Assembly (NCBI GenBank): GCA_947034895.1 | Contig: OX344762.1 | Location: 18,332,760 to 18,396,759, forward strand | Origin: Rhytidiadelphus loreus | Lineage: Eukaryota > Streptophyta > Bryopsida > Hypnales > Hylocomiaceae | Direction of reading: 5' to 3' | DNA length: 64,000 nucleotides | Shown here: positions 35,150 to 46,124 of the stretch, one piece after another | Numbering within the stretch: position 1 is the first letter of the stretch | Layout: each line of letters starts with the position of its first letter | Notes under the pieces: model-generated | What the model saw: the letters and a program-made list of their open reading frames with translations, nothing else | What the model was told of the DNA's origin: nothing | Databases searched by the model: none | Program-made: the position numbers and the translations under genes

Positions 35150-37047
35150 CCAAGTTGTAGAATTTCATTGAAAACTTGTCTCGATGTCATTAACGTTTAT
35201 CAGGAACAAATGAATGAAAACTATGTGGATGAAAACTTGACGAAAGTCGTTGCATTTAATATAACAGATAGACTCTGATTGTCTTCACGCCGACCACTAA
35301 AGAAAGGCCCGGTTCTTCTTCTTCGGAAAGGGCGTTAGTTCTTACCTTCACCAGCGACACCCCCCAAAACAATCTCGCCAGGGGATTCGATTCCCTAAGA
35401 TCTGATGATCGAGGAGGTTCGTACTGCACTTTGCTTTGGAACAAGCATTCCGAAGTATCCACAAAAAAATTAAAACACTCCAATCGCAGCACAGAAAGAG
35501 ACATAAAATGAACGAATACCAGATGCAAGAGCCCACGATTCATGTGCACACAATTACAAATGAATTGTTCTATCTCCCGAGAGATCGAATTGAATGCGTA
35601 TGTTCCGTCAGCAAAACGGGAGGCTAAAGCCGAAGAAAATCAATAAATTCCATCGGAGAGGATCGTCACCGTGAAGTGATCTCTCCGCTGGGGTCCTACA
35701 CTTCGGTCACGGCAATTGCGTGCACAGCAATCAATGCAGTCCTATTGTAGCTGGGTCATGAGCCTTTAATCGACCACGGACGTGAAGGCCTACATGCTTA
35801 CCACGTGACTGCAGTTCGTTTTTTTTGCACGAATTTTCGCCACTTTGCAATAGAGAAAACACGAACTCAAGGCTATTTTTCGTAAAGGAAATTTAAGTTC
35901 ATTTTTTACAACATACTGTAGTCAGATTCCTGCTATATTTTAAGCCCATTAGCCAAATTTCACCGAGGTATCACTTAGATTTCATGTGTACGAATCACCT
36001 AGATTTCATGTAGGTATCACCAAGTATCACCCAAATATCACATGAGTATTGAGGAAGTAGCTGGCTCTCACCCCAAGGGTCCATTATGGGAAAAGAGTCG
36101 CTGCACGTGAGCCTTGCTAGTCCTGCGGAAGCGTGTCTTGTACGGAAATGGCGAGGCTTCTCCCGGAGTGCTCCACGTTGGTCCAATAGAGAGAAAGTTG
36201 GGAGGATGAACTTCCGGCTTTGCCATTAGAAAACTGCGATCGGTAATCTGATTGCTCTAGGAAAGAATATGCTCCGAATCTACCCTTGGGACATGGCATC
36301 AACAAAAGGTCGATTCTTCGTTCGGATAGGAAGGATTGGCCAGTGTTCGAAGCCTCTTTCTAATTCCGGTCATCAGTGCAGTATGTTCACAGTTCTTGCA
36401 ACAGCACTACACTTTTATCATTATTTAGGAAAACCTTATGCGAATGGTGAGCCAATTCAAAATGCCTCATTGACCGCAAGATTACGTGGCACAGCCTGCT
36501 GCCCAGTTCTGAATCGGAGTCTGGCCCTTTCTCTTCCCCTCGGGGCTGTATTTTTACATTTAATGCAATGGCTTGCCAAGTTGCCATTTGTGTCCAAAAA
36601 GAAAATTGCTTCATTGATTGAATGAAGTAATGTTTTACAGACAGGGGTAACTGATGTCTAGGTACTAGTCAACGCCCTGGAACTAAATTTGGTATCTGGC
36701 TGATCCAGCTCAGAATCCATATCCAGGCAGGCAGGCGGGGGAGATATTAAAATGGCAGCTATGAATTAATAAAAGCATTGGCTACAAGTGTAGGCGGTCC
36801 ATTTCAAGGTTTGTCCGCGCATTATCACCAGTTTGTCCACGTGGCTGCGGACCAAAGTTGCATGGATATGTCGTGAGTCGATCTCAGGAACTTGGTTGAA
36901 CGTGAAGATCATTGATTGAGCGTCAAATTTGCAGGGTCATTGAAGATGAGAGTTAACTGGCCTTTGAGAAATGGCACGTAAAAGCATCGTCTTCACTCTC
37001 TCTTCTTCTCCTTCTGTTTCCTGTGTGTCCTCATTCATCTGCCCATT
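35150..37047. other. Mixed-composition intergenic, no supported gene
   Basis: A consensus splice donor (GGTGAAG then GTAAGA) on the minus strand at about 35352 follows an open stretch. A 118-codon plus-strand frame lies at 36269-36625. Neither shows a domain. A CACGTG box lies near 35801. The region could be 3' UTR or downstream flank of the bHLH gene on its right-hand side. Confidence 0.3.
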
Positions 37048-37344
37048 TCAGCAACCTTGCGTCAGAAATTCTAGATTTAAGATTGCATCTATTCCCCAGT
37101 GCAAAGTTGACTGATCATTTGTTACCTCAATGCTCAAATGCTCGACCACTATTTCGTTCTGGCAAGCAATCCTGGTGTACATGATGGTGAGCCCTGCAGA
37201 TTCGATGGCCTCCATAATCTCCACCAGGAGGCCAGGTCGATTGGCACACACTATGCTAACCTCCAGGAGGCCATTCCGTTTCGCCACATTTACCTGAACG
37301 TTTTTCAAGCAATTCCAAGAAGTCAGAACATTCAATTCAAATCT

Positions 37345-37391
<47 letters not shown>

Positions 37392-38271
37392 TCCCACTGA
37401 TCATCTCCTTAATGGCCTCGATAACAAAATGCGCAATTGAAGTCGAACTGAGCTTGCAAATGGAACTCGCCACAGGCTCCCCGCTGTGATATGAAACGCT
37501 CCATTGATCTTCGCAAAAGAGCTCTTCAGGCCGCGAATGGGCAGAATTCGAAGAAGAATCATCGAGAAGCTCAGCTATCAGGTCTTCCACTTGCCTTTGT
37601 AACGTTGTAATGTAGTGATACGCATCCAAGACAATGGCTGGTCTTTCTTTACTCTACAGCAGCAGAACAACATCAATCAAACTCAGACACCAAAAACTGT
37701 TGAATGAATACGCGATCACCTCGTCAAACTTACAAACGCCCTCACCAAAATGAACACGAATATCACGAGCGTGACCACAAAACAGGGGAGTCTCCGAAGA
37801 GTGCAACCAAATTTGCACCCCAGACACCGGAATTGGGACCCCAGTGCAAGAACATCAATCAACGAAAGTCAAGCGAAGCATCGATCTTAATATCCTTAAA
37901 GATTTTTTGCGACAACTGGAAATTTTATTCAAGCAATGATACATCTAAATGATCCTCAAGTACTAGCAAAAAGACCGTGCGCTCGGACTCAAGCTTACCA
38001 AGGTGTCCCCCTCTGGAAGAACCGCACGTAATCCATCCAACCGCTCGTCAAGCTTCGCAGTCTTGTGTCTCCTCTCCAAACTCGAATCGTACTCGAAAGC
38101 TCCAACATCACAAGCCCTCTTCAAAAAACCCGGCGCATCCAAAGCGACGAAGTTCCCAGCGGAGGAGCTCAAGTCACTCTTGGAATCCGAAACCTCTGAG
38201 GAACAATCCGAGTAGTTAACAGCACCAAGTCCATTTTCCAACGGAGGATCACGAATACAAGCGGCGTCCAT
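37048..38271 (-). CDS. bHLH transcription factor with ACT-like C-terminus
   Basis: Exon 1 is 37999-38271, from MDAACIRDPP. An in-frame ATG exists further up at 38343. It ends at a GTAAGC donor just after helix 1. Exon 2 starts at 37653 after TGTAG, phase 0. Joined, helix 1 (KLDERLDGLRAVLP), loop and helix 2 (KERPAIVLDAYHYITTLQ) form a plant bHLH around residues 68-115. The C-terminal part (residues VNVAKRNGLLEVSIVCANRP and then GLLVEIMEAIESAGL) is the ACT-like dimerisation fold seen in plant bHLHs such as the SCREAM and bHLH35 groups. The role would be a nuclear DNA-binding regulator. The basic region is odd, because the Glu that reads E-boxes is displaced by one residue. A (TA)22 tract lies inside the long frame between the two domains and is probably intronic, but no intron with matching phase was found. 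The C-terminus after LSIE is also uncertain, because a GTAACA donor follows. Confidence 0.72.
37347..37390. repeat. (TA)22 microsatellite in the bHLH gene
   Basis: An uninterrupted TA run that reads as alternating Ile-Tyr in the bHLH frame. It begins at a GTATAT donor-like site, so it is likely the start of an intron. Confidence 0.9.
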
Positions 38272-38639
38272 CGTGAAGAAGACGCAGCATCTAATTCTCT
38301 GACCCTGTCGAACACTTCTCTCTAACTTGCCGGAAATGCACACTGATCACTTGTACAGACGCCGGCACCGACCTTGCATTCCTGAAGTAGCAACAGCACG
38401 AAAATCAACTATGCTGTGTCGCCATTCTCGTGCCGGATACATATGGTATAGGGGTACATCGCAGAGATTTCACTTTTCTGTAACTTCACTTTTTTATTAT
38501 GTGGGCACAGTAATCTTACTTACTTATTAGTTTATTAGAATTTGCTGCATAAGTTAAGTATCTCTCTCTTATCGTCGTTTTTTTTTGACACCGGCATATC
38601 ACACTCTGTTACGACACTTTGTTGGATTGCAAAAGGAGG

Positions 38640-39142
38640 TAGGGGTCCCGGTGGCGCAAGCGGGGAATTTGAGTGGTCGCAGGGGTGGCCATCTCAGCGC
38701 AGCGAGCGAGGGAGCGAGGGTCCGCCACACCCGTAAGTGAGTGCGAGAGCGCAGGAGTTTACGCACAGCGCAGGCAGCAACTTCATAGCATTTATAAAAA
38801 AAGGAGTGCTATCAATATACGGAGCTATGCCAGGGCTGGGGGTGCAGCAACACCCAAAGACGCATTTGCAGACGACCACGTAAGTGTGAAGGTGCGCATG
38901 GAAGGTGTGAAATTGGGCGCAAATGGAGAAAGGCAACAGGCGGCCATGGCGATGGCCGCGCGTGGCGGGCGCGCTGCTTTTGATGGCCCGCGCACCGACG
39001 AGCCCTCGGTGAAAGCGGGCGATCGGATGGGGATGCCGGCGCCAACATTCTCTCCCCCAATTAGAATACCGGTACCCAATTGCTCCAAGAATTGTCACAT
39101 TAAGGGCCCATTCCCACCTGACCTTAAGCATCACCACCACAC
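38640..39142. other. GC-rich upstream flank of the bHLH gene
   Basis: Raised GC content with long overlapping frames on both strands (the longest is 188 codons on plus, 38673-39239). None has motifs or consistent exon structure. It is probably promoter-distal or repeat-derived DNA. Confidence 0.3.
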
Positions 39143-39358
39143 AGGGAGAATTGACCCCCTCATTGCCCCGGTCAACTTAGGTTTGAAAAAAAGTCCCCTA
39201 TGTTGTGTCAATTTTTTGGTAATTCTTGCATCATCCTAGACTAATTTGGGGCCTCTGATTGCAAATATGAATTCAGAATTTCAAAAAAAATTAAGCCTTG
39301 CAAATAAAAAATTCCAGGGTTTGCCCTGGAGGGGCAATGAGGGGGGTCAATTCACCCT
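39143..39358. repeat. MITE-like inverted-repeat unit
   Basis: Left end AGGGAGAATTGACCCCCTCA followed by TTGCCCC. The right end is the reverse complement with three changes. The core (GATTGCAAATATGAATTC, then AATTTCAAAAAA, then AAAATTCCAG) is closely similar to the core of the element at 62.4 kb, although the two have different termini. Confidence 0.6.
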
Positions 39359-40022
39359 CGCCATCACCACCCGTCTTGCAAAATGCGGGGTGGTTTGGCT
39401 TGCAAAATCCGGGGCCATCCAATTTGCAAACCAAACGGCCCCACCCATTGCATGCTATAACTGCATTTTGCAAGACGGGTAAGTTTCCAAATTTGGACCG
39501 CTTTGCAAGGTGGACCAATGGGCTATAGCGCTAAAGGTCCGTACTTTGGGGGAAAGTGCCGGTGCTCTTGTCTCATGTGGATTGCAAGCCAATTTGCAAG
39601 CCATGCTTTGGATTGCAAAATCCCCCATTTTGCAAGCCACCCAAGGCTTTTTGCCCGGCCTCTTAACAAGTTCATCGATTTTCACTACAACAACGGTAGT
39701 GTTTTATGATTGCAAAAATATGACTGAGGATGACTAGCGACTACTCGCAGTCATATTCTTGGAAGTCAATACTTTGGGGAGAAATATGACTGCAAAATAT
39801 GACTGCCAGTCGTTTTTGGATTTTGTACTTCACGGCGTATATTATACGTCTGTTGGGAACACCAAAGTATTGCATAAGGAACGATAGAGAACTTGTTTGA
39901 GAACATTGAGTTATATTATTAGTCATATTTTCTTAGTAGTAACATTTTTTTGTTTTTGGGCAACCTAAAAAAAACATGGGCAATCAAAAAAAATATAGAC
40001 AAGCCATTGTTTAAAATTTTGA

Positions 40023-40130
40023 AACCTAATCACCACTTTTTAAGGGTTTTGAAACCCTAGCCACCACTTTTTAGGGTTTTGAAACCCTAGCCGTCATTTT
40101 TTTAGGGTTTTGAAATCCTAGCCACTATTT
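40023..40130. repeat. Three tandem units of about 38 bp inside the CACTA element
   Basis: The phrase TTTTTAGGGTTTTGAAACCC and then TAGCCACCA repeats three times with small changes. Each unit carries a GGGTTTTGAAACCC near-palindrome. Confidence 0.75.
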
Positions 40131-40174
40131 CTTTTGATTCTTCTTCTTTACCTTTTGTTGTCTCTTGTCTCTTT

Positions 40175-40390
40175 GAGTTCACTCTTGTTTCTTAGTTGTT
40201 GTATTTTGTTGCATCTTGAATTCACTCTTATTTCTTAATTGTTGTGTTTTGTTGCATCTTGAGTTCACTTTTGTTTCTTAATTGTTGTGTTTTGTTGCAT
40301 CTTGAGTTCATTCTTGCTTCTTAATTGTTGTGTTTTGTTGCATCTTGAGTTCACTCTTACTTCTTAGAGTTATTGTCTTTTGTTGTATCT
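40175..40390. repeat. Five tandem 43-bp units inside the CACTA element
   Basis: Units begin GAGTTCACTCTTGTTTCTTA and then continue to TTTTGTTGCATCTT. They start at 40175, 40218, 40261, 40304 and 40347 with a few substitutions each. Confidence 0.85.
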
Positions 40391-41084
40391 TAATTATTTC
40401 TTCTTCTTCTTTCTTCTTTCTTACTTTTTGTTCTCTCTTTTTGTTTCTTTTTGTTGCATCCTAACTCTTTTTTGTTGTTTCTTGTTACCTCTTAGTAGTT
40501 GTTCCTTATTGTTTCTTGTGCATCTTAACTTGTATTTGTTGTTATCTTTTAGCACTTGTTGCCTTTTTTCTTCTTGTTCCTTGCATCACCATTGTTTTTC
40601 TTCTTACCCTAAATTTGTATTACATATTTTCTATTGTTGTAAACTTTTGAAGATTGAGCTTTGTTGTATGTTCATTAAAAATTAACCTCCTATTTCTTTA
40701 ATTGTGTATGCAGGCAACAAAATTGGTTAAAGTCGTTGGAGGCTACTTGCAACTCACTTCATATTATTGTAAGTATAGTCTCTATTGATTTGTGTAAATA
40801 ATTCATTGTGATATACATATTTTGTATTTGTGATTAATAAATTATAAATGTCATTGAAAGGAGTCACATTCCTTCTTATATATTCCCTCTCCAATATAAT
40901 TGTTTCTTGTATATCTTTAAAATCATATGTATTTGTTTTTAACTACATGAAATCTTTTATTCAATTGTTAAATCATTTTAATGTATGATTGCAAATATAC
41001 TTAGGTATCCTAAAACCGTTGTATGATTTGTTCAATTCATAGTTCAAAATACATATCAATAAAAAAATGACTACTTGGAGTCAC

Positions 41085-41345
41085 AAAATAATAATTTCCA
41101 AAAAATGACTAGGTGCTCTTAATATGACTGAAAAATATGACTGACCACAATTATATTCCACGTCATCAAAAAATATGACTTAAACGTAGTCATATTCCAC
41201 AAAATATGACTGACTACAGTCATATTCCACATCATCAAAAAATATGACTCAATGCAGTCATATTCCACAAAATATGACTAACCACAGTCATATTCCACGT
41301 CATCAAAAAATATGACTCAACGCAGTCATATTCCACGTAGGATTT
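41085..41345. repeat. Subterminal TATGACT/AGTCATA repeat array
   Basis: Alternating units of AAAATATGACT, a short spacer and AGTCATATTCCAC, many joined by GTCATCAA. Each unit is a small inverted repeat, and four or more occur in tandem. This is the likely transposase-binding array of the CACTA element. Confidence 0.8.
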
Positions 41346-41818
41346 TTTCATTTACCTGGGCAACTCAAGAAAAAGTCAAAGAAAGTCAAAATATACGCCT
41401 TCTTGGCATACTATAGCTAATTATGGGTATTTATACCCCTCAACTTATATAACTGCCAATATGACTGATGTCTGAAGTAACTGCTTCTAAACGACTGCTG
41501 CAATCATATTTCGAGTCATCTACAGTGATTTCTGCGCCAGTCATATTTTTTGATTTTACGACTGACTGTAGTCGTTTTTTGCAGTCATAAAACACTGCTT
41601 TTGTTGTAGTGTTTACAAGACGGGTGGGGCACTTTTGCAAGCCGCCGAAGGACAAGTCATCCATTTTGCATGACAGGTGGGCATGCTCTTACGAGGCACT
41701 GTTAAGGTATAAAACGAGCTAAAAATGGTGGTGCATTCCCACCTAAGTCCTTCGTTAACCACCAAACCTAGATGACAGCCACATTGGCTTGGACTTGACA
41801 ACATTGTTACACTCATAA

Positions 41819-42005
41819 GGGCCGGTATATATACGGCCTGGGGCCGGATGGAAGGCCGGCCTGATTTGCCTTCAATCCGGCTCCAAATCACCACTCCGGC
41901 TCCAGATAATGTAAAGGGTTGAGGCCCAATTCTGGGGCCGAATTCCAATTCATCACTCCGGCCCTAAGCAATGTAAAGTGTTGAGGCCCAATTCTAAGGC
42001 CGAAT
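41819..42005. repeat. GC-rich repeat with GGGCCGG ends
   Basis: GGGCCGG at 41819 preceded by TAA, and CCGGCCC at 41958-41964 followed by TAA, could bound a small TAA-flanked MITE. However, the CACTCCGGC...GGCCGAATTC stretch also occurs twice in tandem (starting near 41892 and 41954), so the right TAA may be chance. Related words (GGGGCCGGATGG, CCTTCAATCCGG) recur at 43380-43660. Confidence 0.4.
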
Positions 42006-42009
42006 TCTT

Positions 42010-43379
42010 GATTAATATGCTCTTGGTTTTTTAGAATGCTCAATTTAAAAATGATAAAATACACATCTTTTCCTTTCTCTTCCTATTTTTTCTATTTCAA
42101 AAGAATAAAAAAAAGATTTTTTGTTTTTTTATATTTTATATTTTGTTTTTGTTTTTCTTCCTATTTATTCTATTTCAAATATAGAAAAGATAGTTTTTAG
42201 ACTTTCTTTTAACCTTGTCCTTTTAATTCCTACTTTATCTATAAAATAATTGGCTTATTCATGAAATAAAAATTTTATAGCACACATGATTTTGTATACA
42301 TAGTCATTTTAATTTTTGTTTTCCAATTACATATAGTTGAAATTCAAAAGCACATGTTGAATGCCAACACATAGGTAACTTATTTTTAGTCATGTAGATG
42401 ATAATGCTTCTTAAAAATTTGGATAATTTGTTAGTAACTTCTATGGGGTTGAATCCTTAAAATTGTATGAGGGTCTACTACTACTCAATTTTGGAAAATA
42501 TAAAACATGCACATAAAGACGTGAAATCTACAATGAAAGAGAATCATTAGTATTGTTAAGAAAAAAGTTATATACATGATTTTTTCTACTTCAATTCACA
42601 GCCTAAACTCAAATTTTGCCCACAATGGGCTTGCTCCCATTTTTTGCTCATAATGGAATAGTTTACCTTATATTCAAGCAACCTAATTTCACTATTTAGT
42701 GTAAATTTCTTAGAACCATGAAGATTTTGTTTTGGTTATCCTTTTACATTAAAAAAACTTCAATCCATTTAAAAAAAAATTGTATCTTAGTTGATTAACA
42801 TCAAAAGAATATTGATTTTGTTCTAACAAACAAATTGTTTTTTCTGTTAGTATTCGATATCTTACTTCATCCATTATTATTATTTTCTCCCTTTTATCTA
42901 AAAAATATATTATATTTCTTATTAAAATTAAAATTAATTAAATTTTACTATTCAACTAATTGTAACAAAAGAAAATTATATTATGTACACTTCTTTTTTA
43001 TTAATATTATTTTTTCATTACTAATTTTTTATTTACTATTCATAATTTATATATTTTTATTTTTAAAATTATAATTTTATGGATGCATCCAACAGGAGTT
43101 AAACCTGCGAATACTCCAATTAGGAGTTGGGTCAGTTTTAACTGTATGCTGTTTTTCTTAGTAAAAACTATTTATTATTTTTTATGTTATACTATTTTTT
43201 TTACTGCTTTTTTAAAGGAAAATGTATAAAACAGAAATCTGTTATGCAACATCACTTTAATCCAAATCCACAGCTCATGACCCTAAAGTAATGAAGAATC
43301 CGCACAAATAGAAATGATATGAAACCAAAGATGAAGAAGTTTTTAAAAATAAATAAATAAAATTCTCTTTATCAATGGT
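42010..43379. other. AT-rich intergenic
   Basis: No gene. A lone arm of the 35.0-kb hairpin family lies at 42678-42703 (CAACCTAATTTCACTATTTA then GTGTA). The run at 42830-43080 is extremely AT-rich. Confidence 0.4.
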
Positions 43380-43660
43380 AGAGATTTGAACGATCCAACG
43401 GAAGAATCCAATCCAGCCCCAATCCAGCCCCAAATGGGAAATCAGGCCACCCAAAACCTTGGCCCAATTGCTCCCTTGGGGCCGGATGGTTTGGCGCCAA
43501 AACCATGCCACCTAAGGCAACACGTAGGATGAGTGGTGGTATCAATCCAATCCTAGTATAAAGCTCTTGGGCCGGATTTGGAGAAATAGAATGATTCCAT
43601 TGGTTCAAATTTGGAGAGTTCCGTCCGGCCTTCAATCCGGCCCCAAGTACATACCAACCT
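43380..43660. repeat. GC-rich repeat related to 41.8 kb
   Basis: Contains CCAATCCAGCCCC in tandem, GGGGCCGGATGG and CCGGCCTTCAATCCGGCCCC. These words are shared with the 41.8-42.0 kb unit. The borders are not clear. Confidence 0.4.
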
Positions 43661-44094
43661 TAATCAATATTCATATTTTTATTGTTGACCGACTACTACA
43701 AAAGTACTATGTAATTAAAATTAGGGTATCTTTTGAATATGAAGATTTCAACATCTAAGTACCACTCCTACAAAAAGGAGCTCTAGATGGCCCATTACGT
43801 AAGAACAATGGCGTCTGAACACAAAAATTAGCAACTCCAATGTGGAAAATAAAAAACATTGAAATTATCAAAAATTTGGCTCAAAATTTTAAGAAACTTT
43901 GATGTAAATATCCAAGAATTTCACTAGTTGAGAAAGTACCTCCCAAAGAACAAGAAGCCACTATTGATGTGAGTTCAAGAACATGTGTAGGCAATCTCTT
44001 TATACAAGTGGGACATAGAAGGTAGAACATATCCATGTGGGATATGTTAATTTGGATGAGTAGGAATTCAACCGCTCATAGTTAAGTGCACAAA

Positions 44095-44475
44095 TAGAAA
44101 TTGTGGTGAAAGTAGAATTTCAGACCTCATTTTGGCATTGTAGAATAATATTTTTTAGAAAACTTTGACTAAGAAAAGGTAGAGAAGAAAACCAAATTTC
44201 ATCTTCAAAAATCCGTTTGACATTTAGATCCTCCAATCAAAAGTTATGGACAAAATTCAGAGATGATGTTTGAAAATGTCAAAGAAAATGCCCCTCCCAA
44301 TCCCTCTCCAAATTTTGTTCTTGACTTTTGATTGGGGGCTCCAAATCACAAATAGATTTTTGTAGATGAAAGTTAGATTTATTTACCAACTTTTCTTAGT
44401 TCAAAATTTCTTGAAAAAAGTTCTTTTATTATGCATAAATGAGGTATGAAGTTCTACATTAAAGACAATTCCTGT
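44095..44475. repeat. Hairpin MITE, family of 46.9 kb, copy 1
   Basis: Arms include TTTCAGACCTCATTTTGGCA on the left and, in reverse complement, CTTCATACCTCATTTATGCA on the right. The centre holds AATGTCAAAGAAAATG. The same layout and centre are found at 46937-47334. The arms have diverged more than in copy 2. Confidence 0.65.
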
Positions 44476-44945
44476 GTTTTCACAATTAGTGATCAAGCTC
44501 TCATTTTCAAATTATCCCATTCCCTTTGAGAATTCATGATGGACAATGAATTCCACTTGAAAAATAATCACTCCAACCATCGTTTAGTAGATATTGGTTG
44601 GCATTGGATTGTAATGAAATCCTTCCAATATTTGGATTATTTTTACTATTAATTGTCCTTGGATTTGAAAAGGTGTCTTGTTAATTTTCAAAAGCATTCA
44701 AAGTTTGAAACTTTAATTATTTTTTGTCAAGTTTCACCTCTAGCTATGGTAAATGGATATGCAAGGGACTTAAGATCCCTTTGGACAGCTAAAGAAAGTA
44801 ACTTCTCAGAATTTCACCTACTTAAAAAACAATTACAGGAGTTCCAGACCTGAAGTCCAATAAAAAAAGACTATTTCCTTCTTATGCCCGGGTTTTATCT
44901 TTAAACCCAGGGAATTTGCAAACATCAGGTGGGAATGGACTTTAA

Positions 44946-45698
44946 CCTCTAAATGACAGACCCATCACCAATGATTTCAAGCCTCACTACTCGTCACTTA
45001 GTTTGTTGTCATTTTGCAACTAGATATGTATGAAAAATTTTATATTTATTTTTCAGAGATGAAATTACATGTCTTCATTACTTCACAAAAAATTTAGATT
45101 TTTTTGTGGAAAATTGATTTTTTTGAGAATTTTTGAAGATAAAGTGAAGAAAAATCACATCAAATAGAAAATTATTTCAACAAATCTGAAAATTTCACCA
45201 TGTGTGTACATTACAATGGCAAATATCATAGTGTAAATTCAATTTCCATATCATTCTATAATTAGAATTCAATAGGCATTCAAAATACAAAATACAAAAT
45301 TCAAAATTCAAATTGCAATCAAATATTTAATACTATAAATTTTTCCAAAATTCAAATTGGAGTAGAAACTAGAAACTAGAGTAGATGACCTTCATTTTGT
45401 TAGTTGAGCTCATACTCAAAAAACATCATTTTTGTGGAGAAATTTCACATTTAGAGCATGGAGCAACAACTTCCCAAAATACACTAAAATAGCATATTTT
45501 GTGATCCATTTTTCTTAAAAACTTCTCATTTTTGTGAAAACAAACATTGGCTAGACTACAAACTCAATTGGATACTCTTTAAAACTCAACATGAAAGGTC
45601 AACAAGGAAAACGGGGAACAAAAAGCTTTAAAACGGATGAAAAAACTCATTGGATTGTCATCCGAACACCACAAAATAGTGTTCCGGGCGTTCCAGGG
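44946..45698 (+). mobile_element. piggyBac-like element, 750-bp family, copy F
   Basis: Left border TTAA then CCTCTAAATGACAG. Right border TTCCAGGG then TTAA (45699-45702). The 753-bp interior is shared in inverse orientation with 27.7-28.4 and 29.6-30.3 kb (ATTCAAATTGGAGTAGAAAC, GGAGCAACAACTTCCC). It is non-coding. Confidence 0.68.
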
Positions 45699-45722
45699 TT
45701 AAACATTTGAGCGTGTTCCTAA

Positions 45723-46026
45723 GAGCATTCCCACCAATGGCTTCCTTATCCCTATCCGGATGATTTTCATCCCGGTAGGGAAGAAAACTCTCCCACCAAC
45801 ATTTCCTATCCCTAAAAATTTAGGAAGGGCCTGAATTCTCTAAATGGGATGTGGATAGGGAATTCAAGCGGAATAATCCCTAAACCACTTTTCACCTTTC
45901 CAACATGAGTTGTGCTTCAGTGATTTGTGGAAGTACTATTCATTTGGCCTTGTCACTATTTCTATGGTTCCCTTTTGACTTCTCCCTACGTCTATTTAGC
46001 AATAAGTTGAAAATTTAGGGATGCTC
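45723..46026. mobile_element. Tourist-like (PIF/Harbinger type) MITE
   Basis: Flanked by TAA on both sides (45720-45722, 46027-46029). Left end GAGCATTCCCACCAATGG. The right end in reverse complement is GAGCATCCCTAAATTTT. The 304-bp interior is non-coding. The TAA duplication fits PIF/Harbinger MITEs. It shares its terminal GAGCAT and CCC(C)ACCAA words with 62030-62278. Confidence 0.75.
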
Positions 46027-46056
46027 TAAGGTGGGTACTCCAAACTGCCACTTTTT

Positions 46057-46124
46057 GCTACTGTGCCTAGTTACTGTCATTAAGGTATGTGCTACTGTGC
46101 CTAGTTACTGTCATTAAGGTATTT
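46057..46124. repeat. Two tandem 34-bp units
   Basis: GCTACTGTGCCTAGTTACTG and then TCATTAAGGTAT occurs twice back to back, with a single change near the end. Confidence 0.85.

Larger units (their letters stand above)
39683..41611. mobile_element. Non-autonomous CACTA element, 1.93 kb
   Basis: Left TIR CACTACAACAACGGTAGTG followed by TTTTATGATTGC. The right TIR in reverse complement is CACTACAACAAAAGCAGTG followed by TTTTATGACTGC. The 3-bp duplication TTT lies at 39680-39682 and 41612-41614. Subterminal copies of ATATGACTG/CAGTCATAT in both orientations crowd both ends, as expected for transposase-binding repeats of CACTA elements. The interior has no transposase and is built of tandem repeats. 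It inserted into GC-richer sequence full of TTGCAAG words. Confidence 0.9.

Noticed and set aside
35380..35400. GGATTCGATTCCC looked like a tRNA T-loop
   Set aside because: No matching acceptor, D or anticodon stems are visible on either strand. A splice-donor context on the minus strand explains the region equally well.
36269..36625. 118-codon plus-strand frame
   Set aside because: No recognisable domain or splice context, and it overlaps an open frame on the other strand.
38673..39239. 188-codon plus-strand open frame
   Set aside because: GC-rich DNA has long frames on both strands here. There are no motifs, low-complexity composition, and the frame runs into a repeat unit.
40380..40685. 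101-codon Leu/Phe/Ser-rich frame resembling a membrane protein
   Set aside because: It is the translation of pyrimidine-rich sequence adjoining the tandem array inside the CACTA element.
41085..41345. CRISPR-like array of repeats and spacers
   Set aside because: The units are palindromic subterminal repeats of a eukaryotic CACTA element. Spacers are not unique and the genome is a plant.
42835..43074. 79-codon hydrophobic frame
   Set aside because: It comes from extremely AT-rich sequence and the composition alone explains the hydrophobicity.
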